Part shown: positions 12,616 through 20,027 of the stretch, piece after piece
Numbering within the stretch: position 1 is the first letter of the stretch
Layout: every line of letters starts with the position of its first letter
Origin: Candidatus Parcubacteria bacterium
GTDB taxonomy: Bacteria; Patescibacteriota; Minisyncoccia; UBA6257; 2-01-FULL-56-20
Length of the DNA stretch: 20,477 bases
Assembly: GCA_027424065.1 (NCBI GenBank)
Contig: DAIBYH010000001.1
Span: 1-20,477, forward strand
Direction: 5' to 3'
Position numbers and translations under genes: made by a program
Notes under the pieces: model-generated
What the model was told of the DNA's origin: nothing
The model's database searches: none
What the model saw: only the letters and a program-made list of their open reading frames with translations

Positions 12616-14475
12616 CTACTTCTTCAAGATCTCGCGGAACACTTCCGGAGAAAGCTCCACGCGCGCCGTGCTCTGCAGGCGCTCTTTGCCACGCTGCTGC
12701 TTTCGCCACAACTTCATCTTTCGGGTGCGATCGCCGCCGTTCTTTCCGAAATTGCCGAGCTCTTTCTTCATGGCAGTGATCGTTTCGCGCGCGATGATGC
12801 GGCCGAGCGAGCGCGCCTGGATCGCCTGCGAAAACTGCTCCTTCGGCAGAAGCTCTTTCAGGCGCTCTACGGTCTTCCGCCCTTCGGACTCAAGGTCCTT
12901 CCGGGGAACGATCCGGGTCAGCGCCGGAACCACTTCGTTCACGATGAGGATCTCCAGCTTTTCAACCTCCGACTCGCGCTCGTCGGCGACCTCGTAAGTG
13001 AACGAGGCATAGCCCTGCGACACCGATTTCAGGCGGTCATCAAAATCGCGGATCAGCTCGCGGAGCGGCATCATTGCCTCGATGAGAAGACTCTCGCCGA
13101 TGGCGGAAACATGCACCACTTCAATATCAAAGACCGTTTGGAGACCGAGCACGGAGCTCAGATATTCCTTCGGGGCCAGGATTTCAAGTGCCACGATCGG
13201 CTCCCACACCTTTTCGGGATGGTCCGGAAAATCCTGCGGCTGTTTGATGGTGCTCGTCACTCCCTGGTTCCGAACCCGATATGCGATGGACGGAAAGCTT
13301 GTGAGAAATTCAAGATGATATTCCCGCGTGAGCCGGCTCGCCGTGATCTCGAAATGAAGCTGCCCCAGAAAACCGACCTTCAGGCCGCGGCCGAGCGCTT
13401 CGTTCGCATCCGGCTCAAAGGCAAGCGCGGCATCGTTCAGACGCAGCTTTTCAAAGGCACGCTTGAGATCGTCGAATTTCGTCGCGCCGTCGGGATAGAA
13501 CGATATGAAAACGACCGGGCCCGGTTCGCGGTAGCCCGGCAACGCCAATTTTTCCGATTCGCGGATCGGCGCATCGGCAGTAACGCCGGCAATGACGGTA
13601 TCGCCGATCTTCACGAGCGCCGGATCCTTGAGGCCTGTCGCAATGTAGCCGATCTCGCCGCGCATGATCTCCGGAGCAACCTGCAGGTCCGGCGAAAAGT
13701 AGCCGACCTCCTTCGGCTTGAACCGCGCGCCGGACGCGATGAATTCCATATCCTCAACGCGGAACGATCCGTCGAACGAGCGGACGAAGGCGATGATCCC
13801 TTTGTGATCATCATAGAGCGAATCAAAAACAAGTGCGCGCGATATGCCCGCAGGGACCGCAGCTGAAGAAGCGGCTCCCGCGCCCACCTTCGGCGCTCCG
13901 GGTGGCGGAACCATGCGAACCACGGCATCCAGAAGCTCGCGCGCGCCGGCGCCGGTCTTTGCGGAAACGCGGAAGACGCTTTCCTTAGGAACGCCGAGAA
14001 GCTCCGACGTCGCAGCAACGATATCTTCGATATGCGCCGCAGGAAGGTCTATCTTGTTCACGGCCGGGATGATGACGAGGCCCGCCTTTTGTGCTGCACG
14101 AAGATTGGAGAGCGTCTGCGCCTGGATCCCCTTGGTCCCGTCGATCAGGAGAATGGCTCCTTCGACGGCCGCGAGCGCGCGCGATACTTCGTAAGAAAAA
14201 TCCGAATGTCCCGGCGTGTCGATCAGATTGAGAATAAATTTATTTTTCTGATCGCTGATCGCTGATCGCTGATCATCCTGAACTGCATACCGCATGCGTA
14301 CCGGCGCCATCTTGATCGTGATGCCGCGTTCGCGCTCGAGCGGAAGCCGATCCAAATACTGGGCGCGCATGGAACGTTCCGGTACGGTTCCGGTGATCTC
14401 TAAAAACCGGTCTGCCAGCGTGGACTTTCCGGAATCAATATGCGCAATAATGACGAAGTTCCTGATGTTTTCCAT
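12616..14475 (-). CDS. lepA: Translation factor LepA / EF4
   Basis: LepA is a ribosome-binding GTPase related to EF-G, linked to back-translocation and 30S biogenesis. The 619-aa protein covers all domains: G1 AHIDSGKST (residues 11-19), G3 DTPGH (86-90), G4 NKID, domains II and III, and the LepA-specific C-terminal part (PRKDLESEGRKTVERLK, ARETITAMKKELG, GGDRTRKMKLWRKQQRGKERL). Two oddities are seen. G1 has Ser where LepA usually has His (AHIDHGKST), and about 12 extra residues (QDDQRSAISDQK) coded by a 7-bp tandem repeat sit between switch I and G3. The start MENIRNFVII matches homologues; the frame runs 51 codons further upstream without family similarity. It precedes khpA. Confidence 0.95.
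   Translation of the reverse strand: MENIRNFVIIAHIDSGKSTLADRFLEITGTVPERSMRAQYLDRLPLERERGITIKMAPVRMRYAVQDDQRSAISDQKNKFILNLIDTPGHSDFSYEVSRALAAVEGAILLIDGTKGIQAQTLSNLRAAQKAGLVIIPAVNKIDLPAAHIEDIVAATSELLGVPKESVFRVSAKTGAGARELLDAVVRMVPPPGAPKVGAGAASSAAVPAGISRALVFDSLYDDHKGIIAFVRSFDGSFRVEDMEFIASGARFKPKEVGYFSPDLQVAPEIMRGEIGYIATGLKDPALVKIGDTVIAGVTADAPIRESEKLALPGYREPGPVVFISFYPDGATKFDDLKRAFEKLRLNDAALAFEPDANEALGRGLKVGFLGQLHFEITASRLTREYHLEFLTSFPSIAYRVRNQGVTSTIKQPQDFPDHPEKVWEPIVALEILAPKEYLSSVLGLQTVFDIEVVHVSAIGESLLIEAMMPLRELIRDFDDRLKSVSQGYASFTYEVADERESEVEKLEILIVNEVVPALTRIVPRKDLESEGRKTVERLKELLPKEQFSQAIQARSLGRIIARETITAMKKELGNFGKNGGDRTRKMKLWRKQQRGKERLQSTARVELSPEVFREILKK
14248..14274. repeat. 7-bp tandem repeat inside lepA
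   Basis: CTGATCG is repeated three times plus six bases (27 bp), coding for residues D68-Q76 of LepA. Three units make 21 bp, so the frame is kept; gain or loss of one unit would break it. Confidence 0.9.
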
Positions 14476-14548
14476 GTCGTTCAAAATTCCCGGCATTCCG
14501 CGGACCGGGCTCCGCCATGGCCACAGCATACCCCAGGGAAAAACAAAT

Positions 14549-14583
14549 AAAAAGGGCGCGTCCGGAGATCCGGAAGCGCCCTT
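14549..14583 (-). terminator. Intrinsic terminator of the lipoprotein gene
   Basis: On the minus strand GGGCGC/GCGCCC and TCCGG/CCGGA form a long stem with one internal mismatch, followed by TTTTT. It lies 24 nt after the lipoprotein stop, between it and lepA. Confidence 0.88.
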
Positions 14584-14606
14584 TGTCGCGAAAGATCTCG
14601 CGGCGG

Positions 14607-15026
14607 TCAGTGCAGGCCATGCATGCAATCGCAGACCTGGGCGACCGCTTTCTTTGCGACTGCTTCGGCGGAAGACTGGAAGTACTGGTCCTCCTTCTTC
14701 TCATCGCCGAAATACGCCCTGGCCGGCTTGCTGCCATCCACGAGGCTCGCGGCGGCAGCGATACTGCCATTGTCGGCGCTGAAGTTCAGCGCCACAAGGC
14801 GGCCATCCTGGAATTCGGCCGATCCGGTGAACGTTGCGCCATCGGGCGAACTCCGTGCGCCGCGCGCATAGAGTTCGTGGAGGATGGCATCCTCGACAAA
14901 TCCGTTGCGATCACCGTCGATCGTAACCTCCTTCACCTTCAGACCCGAGAGATCGCACCGCGCAGGCTTCTTGTGCCCGCAACCGACGACCAGCATCAGC
15001 GCAATGCACGCCGCAAAAACCTTCAT
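14607..15026 (-). CDS. Putative lipoprotein of unknown function
   Basis: The 139-aa product has a textbook lipoprotein signal peptide: MK, a hydrophobic core (VFAACIALMLVV) and lipobox VVGC with the lipidated Cys at residue 16. The mature part is small, polar and beta-like. It contains VKEVTIDGDRNGFVEDAIL, FTGSAEFQDGRLVALNFSAD and a Cys-containing end (VCDCMHGLH), so with the Cys in PARCDL a disulfide or metal site is possible. I do not recognise a family. It is a single-gene unit with a strong TTGACT-17-TATAAA promoter, a long leader with a GGCCGGCC-centred palindrome, a strong AGGAGG Shine-Dalgarno 5 nt before the ATG, and its own terminator. This style matches the 133-aa gene at 9677-10078 and not the housekeeping genes. 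Confidence 0.85.
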   Translation of the reverse strand: MKVFAACIALMLVVGCGHKKPARCDLSGLKVKEVTIDGDRNGFVEDAILHELYARGARSSPDGATFTGSAEFQDGRLVALNFSADNGSIAAAASLVDGSKPARAYFGDEKKEDQYFQSSAEAVAKKAVAQVCDCMHGLH

Positions 15027-15031
15027 GACTT

Positions 15032-15108
15032 CCTCCTCTCCGGTTTTTTATGTGGCCGGCCACAAATTATCCGGTTTAATTTATAACCTAAAAATTGATA
15101 AAAGTCAA
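15032..15108 (-). promoter_or_regulatory. Promoter, leader and Shine-Dalgarno of the lipoprotein gene
   Basis: On the minus strand TTGACT (15103-15108), a 17-nt spacer and TATAAA (15080-15085) are followed by a leader of about 45 nt and AGGAGG (15032-15037), 5 nt before the ATG. The -35 region ATTGACTTTT and the -10 GTTATAAA are shared with the 133-aa gene. Confidence 0.85.
15051..15064. promoter_or_regulatory. Perfect palindrome in the lipoprotein leader, possible operator
   Basis: TGTGGCCGGCCACA is a 14-bp perfect palindrome between the -10 box and the Shine-Dalgarno. It could be a repressor site just downstream of the transcription start, or an mRNA hairpin. No regulator is identifiable in the window. 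Confidence 0.55.
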
Positions 15109-15156
15109 TGATTCGTGCGGCATGAAGCGGGCGAGAGGGGCCACGTCCGCCCCTTT

Positions 15157-15290
15157 GTCATTCCGAGGCTGAGCCGAGGAATCCTGTCCGTGGACAAAAG
15201 AAAAGATGCTTCGCTGCGCTCTGCATGACAGGAAAAACGGGAAGGGATCCCTCGGCAAACTTGGGATGGCAACGCTTCACAGACGCCCCC
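15157..15290. repeat. REP-like repeat spacer between the lipoprotein and DUF4012 genes
   Basis: GTCATTCCGAGG...CCGAGGAATCCTG (15157-15186) is the inverted-repeat family of this window. It is followed by GTCCGTGGAC (an 8-10 bp dyad) and by CTCGGCAAACTTGG, which echoes the spacer after the RodZ-like gene. No ORF of note or clear terminator lies in 15110-15294. Confidence 0.6.
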
Positions 15291-15294
15291 TCCC

Positions 15295-17400
15295 CTATTG
15301 CTGCGATCCGGGGATCTTTTCGAGGGTAAGATCCACGACCATGCGGCCCGGCATCGTGCTTGACTGGTAGGTCCACGACGGCAGATTCGTTTCCGCAAAC
15401 TCATAGCCGAGCGGCGCATCCACCTCGAAGGAATAGTTCCGGTTTGTCCCGGGCTGCCGCTCGAAAACGAACTGATACGCGACGCCCGGTGCGGGCGGCG
15501 TGAACGCCTGGTGCGCATATTCGAATGAAAGCTTCGTTTCGGCGCCCGGACCGACAACCGACCAGGTTGCAAACACCATCTTCCCGTTCTCCTGATGCTC
15601 CGTCACGGCAGGATAACTGAAGAGCGGTTGGGCGCCGGCCTCGAGCGAAGACACCAGCGGATCGGTGGTATAACCGTTCGCTGCATAGTTCGTCTTCGGC
15701 ACGATCCGCAAAGAAACGCCGCCGCTCTCATTCGTCAGCATGCCATCTGGCGGAACAAAGATCTGGAGGTAGACCTGATTCTTCACGCGATACCACCAAT
15801 ACGGACTGGTATTGGCGCCGTTCTTCCGATCGATCAAGAGATTGTCCGTCATTGTTCCGTCCGCGCCGATCTGATCGCTCCAGGTGATATTTTCCGTGAC
15901 GGCGTAATCCGACTTCCCGCCGTTCACGTTCGCATCAACAACAGCAAGGTAATCTCCGTTGAAATTCTGCGGCAGCGCATAGACGTCGCCCGCTGCGCCG
16001 ACCGTCTTCAGGAAACTTTCTATGTCGGGATTGCTTGCGTATGCCATGATGTCGCGCTCGCCGACCCAGCTCTCGGCCATGCCAATGATCGCCTGCTTTT
16101 CCGCCTCCGTGAGAGACGAAAGCTTCGCAGAAAGCTGCGTCATGAGATCGCGGAGGATCTTCTTCGGATAGGTCGCCGACGAGGCCTGGCCCGCCTGCAC
16201 GATCTTCTGGATCTCCGGCATGAAATTGCTCGACGTGAACGCGGTCTTCGTACTGGAGACGGTGATCGGGCCGGTCACTGAAAGCAGGTCCTGGATCACC
16301 TTCGGCGAAACAGCGATGGCGGCGTCGAAGTACGGTGCAGCGGACGATGCCGCCGGAGACGAGCTCGCGGAAAGCGCCGTGCCGCTCGCCATATAAAGAC
16401 CGGATTCGTTGAAGAACGCGAGCGTCTTGGATGCGGAGGTCGGGAAGTCAAAGAACCAATTCGCGTTGTCAGGCAGCCAGCGGACAACTTCAAGCTGGAG
16501 CGGCTTCGGAGGAACGATCTTCGGCGCGAAGGTCGCATCGACGTCCGTAACATCGTGGACCGAGACATTCGTCACGGCGCCATTTTCGATCGTCACGTCT
16601 GCGTAGCTTCCGAGAAAACCGCCCGTCGGCCGGAGCTCCGAAGGATTCTGAAGCATCACGAGAATGTGATGCGGCGAAGAGGACGATATCCACGGGATGA
16701 ACGCGTCCAGAAATTTCTGCGTGATCTCCGATTGCGTCTGCAGCGCAAGATAATTTCCGCCCTGCGCGAGCATTGAACCGAACAGGGGTAACCCGGAGGA
16801 GATCTTGCCCGCATCGGTATTAATGGCGGCAAGCGTTGACCGGAGCAGTTTGAGGTGAGACACGAATTCCGGGCCCGACGAGCCCTGCCAGATGCCGAAC
16901 ACGTCCTGCTCCAGCGTGGCGATCTGCTGCGAAAGCTGAATAAATTGCCGGGTCACGTCAGTGAACGCCGTCACCGTTCCGGCGCCGCCCTGATAGAGGA
17001 AATCAAGCCACCCCGCGAGAGATCCCAGGCCGTTTGCGTCCTCCGAAAGCAAAGAAAATTTCTGTTCGGCGAGCACTGGATTCCCGCTCGTGAGCGCCGC
17101 GACGCCGGCGCGAAAAAGATCCGCCTGATCGGAGAGAGTTCGGGAAACCTTCTGGCGAAGCAGGAAGAACGATACCGCGAAACCGCCGACAAAAAGAATA
17201 ATGAGACCAAGGACGCCCCACCAAATATGCCGAGGGAGCGCCGAGCGCCCTTCCTCGATCCGTTCATGGCGCCGTATGGACGACGCGGAAAGATTTTTGA
17301 AAAATCCCTTTTCCGGAACCAGATTTACCTCCTTCATCTTTTCCGGGGGCAACGGAACAGGAACGTTCTTTTTTTTCTTGCGAGGGAACATCGCTCTCAT
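15295..17400 (-). CDS. DUF4012 membrane protein
   Basis: The 701-aa protein has a basic cytoplasmic N-terminus (PRKKKKNV), the short motif MKEVNLVPEKGFF, one transmembrane helix (about residues 58-82, IWWGVLGLIILFVGGFAVSF), and a large extracytoplasmic part. This carries the DUF4012 hallmark NPSELRPTGGFLGSYA and downstream VHDVTDVD and PDNANWFFDFPTSA segments. The family is common in Patescibacteria and Gram-positives, often near polysaccharide or cell-surface genes; its biochemical role is not established. Start at 17400 (MRAMF) or two codons later (MFPRK); neither has a Shine-Dalgarno. It lies next to a cytidylyltransferase and a flippase, which suits a surface-glycan locus. Confidence 0.9.
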   Translation of the reverse strand: MRAMFPRKKKKNVPVPLPPEKMKEVNLVPEKGFFKNLSASSIRRHERIEEGRSALPRHIWWGVLGLIILFVGGFAVSFFLLRQKVSRTLSDQADLFRAGVAALTSGNPVLAEQKFSLLSEDANGLGSLAGWLDFLYQGGAGTVTAFTDVTRQFIQLSQQIATLEQDVFGIWQGSSGPEFVSHLKLLRSTLAAINTDAGKISSGLPLFGSMLAQGGNYLALQTQSEITQKFLDAFIPWISSSSPHHILVMLQNPSELRPTGGFLGSYADVTIENGAVTNVSVHDVTDVDATFAPKIVPPKPLQLEVVRWLPDNANWFFDFPTSASKTLAFFNESGLYMASGTALSASSSPAASSAAPYFDAAIAVSPKVIQDLLSVTGPITVSSTKTAFTSSNFMPEIQKIVQAGQASSATYPKKILRDLMTQLSAKLSSLTEAEKQAIIGMAESWVGERDIMAYASNPDIESFLKTVGAAGDVYALPQNFNGDYLAVVDANVNGGKSDYAVTENITWSDQIGADGTMTDNLLIDRKNGANTSPYWWYRVKNQVYLQIFVPPDGMLTNESGGVSLRIVPKTNYAANGYTTDPLVSSLEAGAQPLFSYPAVTEHQENGKMVFATWSVVGPGAETKLSFEYAHQAFTPPAPGVAYQFVFERQPGTNRNYSFEVDAPLGYEFAETNLPSWTYQSSTMPGRMVVDLTLEKIPGSQQ

Positions 17401-17440
17401 CTTACGGCCTTACGGCATTATTGTCATCCCGAAAAGATCC

Positions 17441-17605
17441 GAAAACCCCTCCTATCCTCCCCTAAGATAAGGGGAGGAATTCTCCTCCCTTTCAAGGGAG
17501 GAGCGAGAGGAGGGGTCTCTTCACGAGGCCCTATTTCTTCGGTCTCACCAAGAGGAGAGAATTTCCCCTCCCTTTCGAGGGAGGGGTCAGGGGAGGAGGG
17601 GCTTT
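17441..17605. repeat. C/T-rich inverted repeats, cluster 1
   Basis: This stretch holds several hairpin-forming phrases built on CCCCTCC/GGAGGGG: CCTCCCCTAAGATAAGGGGAGG, CTCCTCCCTTTCAAGGGAGGAG and CCCCTCCCTTTCGAGGGAGGGG (given as motifs, imperfect in places), plus GGTCAGGGGAGGAGGGG. Its left end overlaps the last codons of the cytidylyltransferase-like gene, coding for KKPLLP. Related clusters flank the flippase at 18150-18222 and 19754-19886. Confidence 0.8.
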
Positions 17606-18111
17606 TTCCTTCCCCGGCGGGAGCCCTTCTTTTTTCGTGCCGCGTTTTTTTTCGTGACCCGGGCGACATAATCCGCCAGAAGCCACGAACTTGACTGCAC
17701 CTTTCCGCCATCGCCGACATTGAAGATCATCTCGCAGCCGATCTCGTTGCAGAGCGGCACTTCGGGAATATTATCCAGTTTCCGGTCGCCGCCGTTCGCA
17801 AAGATGTCCGGCCGCAACTCCGCAAGCTCGCGGCACACGCTCATGTCGCTCGGCCGCATCCCGTGCTCCGTGAGAACCACCCGGTCCACGACAGCAAGCG
17901 CTTCGATCACCTCTTTGCGTTCTTCCTCGGGCATGAAAATATTGATCTTCTTTGCGCGCAGCCAATTGTCATTGTTCAGGATCACAACAAGCTCGTCGCC
18001 GAGCGCCTTTGCTTCGCGGAACATCCTGACATGGCCGACGTGGATGGGATCAAATCCCCCGCTCACCGCCACGACCACCTTTTTCTTCTTTGGAACGATC
18101 TTTTTCTTCAT
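17587..18111 (-). CDS. Cytidylyltransferase-like nucleotidyltransferase
   Basis: The 174-aa protein has the HxGH nucleotidyltransferase fold: SGGFDPIHVGHVRMFREAKALGD (motif HVGH, residues 24-27), ILNNDNW, RPDIFANGGDR, and QSSSWLLADYV in place of the usual ISTT/SSTxI motif. It resembles the TagD/GCT1 (glycerol-3-phosphate cytidylyltransferase) and HldE/RfaE C-terminal families, which make CDP- or ADP-activated precursors for surface polymers. The substrate cannot be told from sequence alone. A very basic C-terminus (KKKGSRRGRKKPLLP) is partly coded by the adjacent repeat. It is transcribed alone or with DUF4012 downstream; the promoter is an extended -10 box TGTTATAAT ending 6 nt before the ATG (leaderless). 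Confidence 0.85.
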   Translation of the reverse strand: MKKKIVPKKKKVVVAVSGGFDPIHVGHVRMFREAKALGDELVVILNNDNWLRAKKINIFMPEEERKEVIEALAVVDRVVLTEHGMRPSDMSVCRELAELRPDIFANGGDRKLDNIPEVPLCNEIGCEMIFNVGDGGKVQSSSWLLADYVARVTKKNAARKKKGSRRGRKKPLLP

Positions 18112-18117
18112 AGGATG

Positions 18118-18126
18118 ATTATAACA
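18118..18126 (-). promoter_or_regulatory. Extended -10 promoter of the cytidylyltransferase gene
   Basis: On the minus strand TGTTATAAT is followed by 6 nt (CATCCT) and the ATG. A perfect extended -10 with leaderless geometry. Confidence 0.8.
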
Positions 18127-18149
18127 ATTTCTCCTGCCAAAGGCGGGGC

Positions 18150-18222
18150 CACCTCCTCTAACTCCTCCTTAGAAAAGGAGGAGAATCCCTCCCCTCTCTG
18201 AGGGGAGGTTAGGAGGGGTCAA
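18150..18222. repeat. C/T-rich inverted repeats, cluster 2
   Basis: CTCCTCCTT/AAGGAGGAG and CCCTCCCCTC/GAGGGGAGG form two adjacent hairpins, nested inside a longer imperfect pair (CCACCTCCTCTAAC / GTTAGGAGGGG). The cluster lies between the divergent promoters of the cytidylyltransferase gene and the flippase. Confidence 0.8.
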
Positions 18223-18227
18223 GAACA

Positions 18228-18256
18228 ATGACAATATAAGCATTTTCGGCTATCCT
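18228..18256 (+). promoter_or_regulatory. Flippase promoter, leaderless
   Basis: ATGACA, a 17-nt spacer and TATCCT precede the ATG by 7 nt. There is no Shine-Dalgarno. Confidence 0.68.
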
Positions 18257-18263
18257 TAACGTC

Positions 18264-19748
18264 ATGTGGAGGCGCGTAAAGTCGTTCCTTTTGGAGAATA
18301 AGAGCTCCAAGCAGACGGTGGCAAAGAACACCGTCTGGCTTTCCATCTCAAATTACGGCGGACGGCTCATCAAAGCGGCTATCGTCATCTACGGCGCCCG
18401 CGCGCTTGATACTGCAGGCTACGGCGTGTTCTCATACGCCCTCACGCTCGCCGGCTTCCTGTCGCTTTTCCTCGATCCGGGGATCAACTCCATCCTCATG
18501 CGCGAGACCGCGAAGGCCTCCGAGGAGGAGCGGATGAAGGTGCTCTCCACGACCTTCGTCATGAAGGCCGCTCTCGTCATATTCGGCATCGCGGTCATCA
18601 TCTTCGTCGCTCCCTTCTTTTCCACGCTCCCCGGCGCCGCTGCACTTCTGCCCCTCGTCGCCCTCATTCTCTCCTTTGATACCTTCCGCGGCTTCTTCAC
18701 GGCCCTAATGGACGCCCGCGAAAAAATGGAATGGGACGCAGGGGTCAACCTGCTCACCAATCTCGCCATCGTCGTCTTCGGCTTCATCTTCCTCGCCCTG
18801 CACCCGACGGCGAAATCATTCACCTGGGCCTATACGCTCGGTACCGGCATCGGCGCGCTCGCCGCATTTCTCATCGTCTTCCCGTACCTCAAAAAATCCC
18901 TGTCCTATTTCTCGTCCGAGCTCATCGGCCCCATCGTCCGTTCCGCTTGGCCGTTCGCCGTCATCGGCGCGCTCGGCATCCTCCTCACGAACACCGACAT
19001 CCTGATCATCAGCTGGATGCGCTCCGCCTCCGAGGTCGGCATCTACTCGGCCGTCATCCGCATCGTCCAGATCCTCTATATCGTTCCCGGCATCGTCCAG
19101 ACCGCAACGCTCCCCGTTTTCGCGCGGCTCGCCAAGAAGGACAATGAACGCTTCCGCGCCGGATTTGAGCGAACGCTCGGATTCATTTTCCTTTCATCGG
19201 TACCCCTCGCGCTTGGCGGCTTCGTGCTTGGCACCCAGGTCATGACGCTCATTTTCGGCAGCGCCTATGCCACGGGCGGCATGGCGCTCAAAGTGCTCAT
19301 GGTCAGCATGATCTTTGATTTCCCCGCCTCCATCATCGCCGCGGCGGTCTTCGCCTATGACCATCAAAAGGGACTCATCATCTCTTCGGCCATCGCCGGC
19401 GTGGCGAACGTCGCCTTTGACCTTATTCTGATCCCCCGCTTCGGCATCACGGGATCCGCCTTCGCAACGCTCGGCGCGCAGATACTTTCCAACTGGTACC
19501 TGTGGCACATGATGAACAAGATCAATCACTTCACCGTCCTGCGCCGCGTCCGGAAGATCGTGCTGGCTGGCGCCGTGATGGGCGTCCTGAGCATTCTCTT
19601 CTCTGTCATTCACGTAAATGTACTTGTGAACGTGGCCCTGAGCGCCGGCGCGTACTTCGCGATCCTCGCAATGCTCCGCGAACCGCTGCTTGCCGAAATG
19701 AAATCCATCGTCAAAAGCGCATCAACCTCCGCGACGGTGACGGCGTAA
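18264..19748 (+). CDS. Wzx-type polysaccharide flippase (MOP superfamily)
   Basis: The 494-aa protein is strongly hydrophobic throughout, with about 12-14 membrane helices. It begins with the MOP/Wzx signature KNTVWLSISNYGGRLIKAAIVIYGARALDTAGYGVFSYAL (short pieces NTVWLSISNYGGR and ALDTAGYGVFSYAL), followed by DPGINSILMRE. The middle has TNTDILIISW and IYSAVIRIVQILYIVP, typical of this family. Members move undecaprenyl-linked oligosaccharide units from the inner to the outer face of the cytoplasmic membrane. Its neighbours (cytidylyltransferase, DUF4012 and a probable glycosyltransferase) agree with a surface-glycan locus. It is a single-gene unit with its own leaderless promoter, and it is bracketed by C/T-rich repeat clusters. 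Confidence 0.9.
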   Translation: MWRRVKSFLLENKSSKQTVAKNTVWLSISNYGGRLIKAAIVIYGARALDTAGYGVFSYALTLAGFLSLFLDPGINSILMRETAKASEEERMKVLSTTFVMKAALVIFGIAVIIFVAPFFSTLPGAAALLPLVALILSFDTFRGFFTALMDAREKMEWDAGVNLLTNLAIVVFGFIFLALHPTAKSFTWAYTLGTGIGALAAFLIVFPYLKKSLSYFSSELIGPIVRSAWPFAVIGALGILLTNTDILIISWMRSASEVGIYSAVIRIVQILYIVPGIVQTATLPVFARLAKKDNERFRAGFERTLGFIFLSSVPLALGGFVLGTQVMTLIFGSAYATGGMALKVLMVSMIFDFPASIIAAAVFAYDHQKGLIISSAIAGVANVAFDLILIPRFGITGSAFATLGAQILSNWYLWHMMNKINHFTVLRRVRKIVLAGAVMGVLSILFSVIHVNVLVNVALSAGAYFAILAMLREPLLAEMKSIVKSASTSATVTA

Positions 19749-19753
19749 GAGAG

Positions 19754-19886
19754 CCCTCCCCTGACCCCTCCCTCGAAAGGGAAGGGGGAAATTCCCCTTT
19801 TTTCCAAGGGCTCGCCGCTCTGGCGAAGCGAGGTTGGGAGCTAAATTCCCTCCCCTTTTCCAAGGGGAGGTGAGGAGGGGTCAGGT
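19754..19886. repeat. C/T-rich inverted repeats, cluster 3
   Basis: The outer arms CTGACCCCTCC and GGAGGGGTCAG are inverted about 100 bp apart. Inside lie CCCTCCC..GGGAAGGGGG, TCGCCGCTCTGGCGA and CCCTCCCCTTTTCC/GGGGAGG hairpins. It follows the flippase stop by a few bases and may serve as its terminator, though no clean hairpin plus T-tract stands out. Confidence 0.8.
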
Positions 19887-19939
19887 AAGATTCCCCTCCG
19901 TCGTCCTCCGCGGAGGCGAACATCTGCTCCCCTTCCGTT

Positions 19940-19961
19940 ATGGTCCGCGAAGACGGACCAT
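19940..19961. repeat. Hairpin downstream of the tRNA
   Basis: ATGGTCCG and CGGACCAT pair around CGAAGA (8-bp perfect stem). It directly abuts the 49-bp repeat unit at 19962 and is not found beside the other copies. Confidence 0.7.
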
Positions 19962-20010
19962 CCGTGCTTCTGCCGAAGTCGGACATCGCGGCGATGTCCG
20001 ACTTCAACCC
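19962..20010. repeat. 49-bp direct repeat with 31-bp palindrome, copy 2
   Basis: CCGTGCTTCTGCC, the 31-bp palindrome (19975-20005) and AACCC. It is identical over 49 bp to 20291-20339 and in the same orientation; the two copies bracket the tRNA and the candidate small RNA. Confidence 0.95.
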
Positions 20011-20027
20011 TCTCTTTCGCGCCCGCG

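Noticed and set aside
12502..13866. 454-codon open frame on the plus strand
   Set aside because: It is antisense to lepA and part of khpA, has no recognisable domain, and arises from GC-rich codon structure.
17401..19886. C/T-rich repeats as CRISPR or as insertion sequence ends
   Set aside because: They lack regular spacing, spacers and any transposase frame; they are hairpin clusters.
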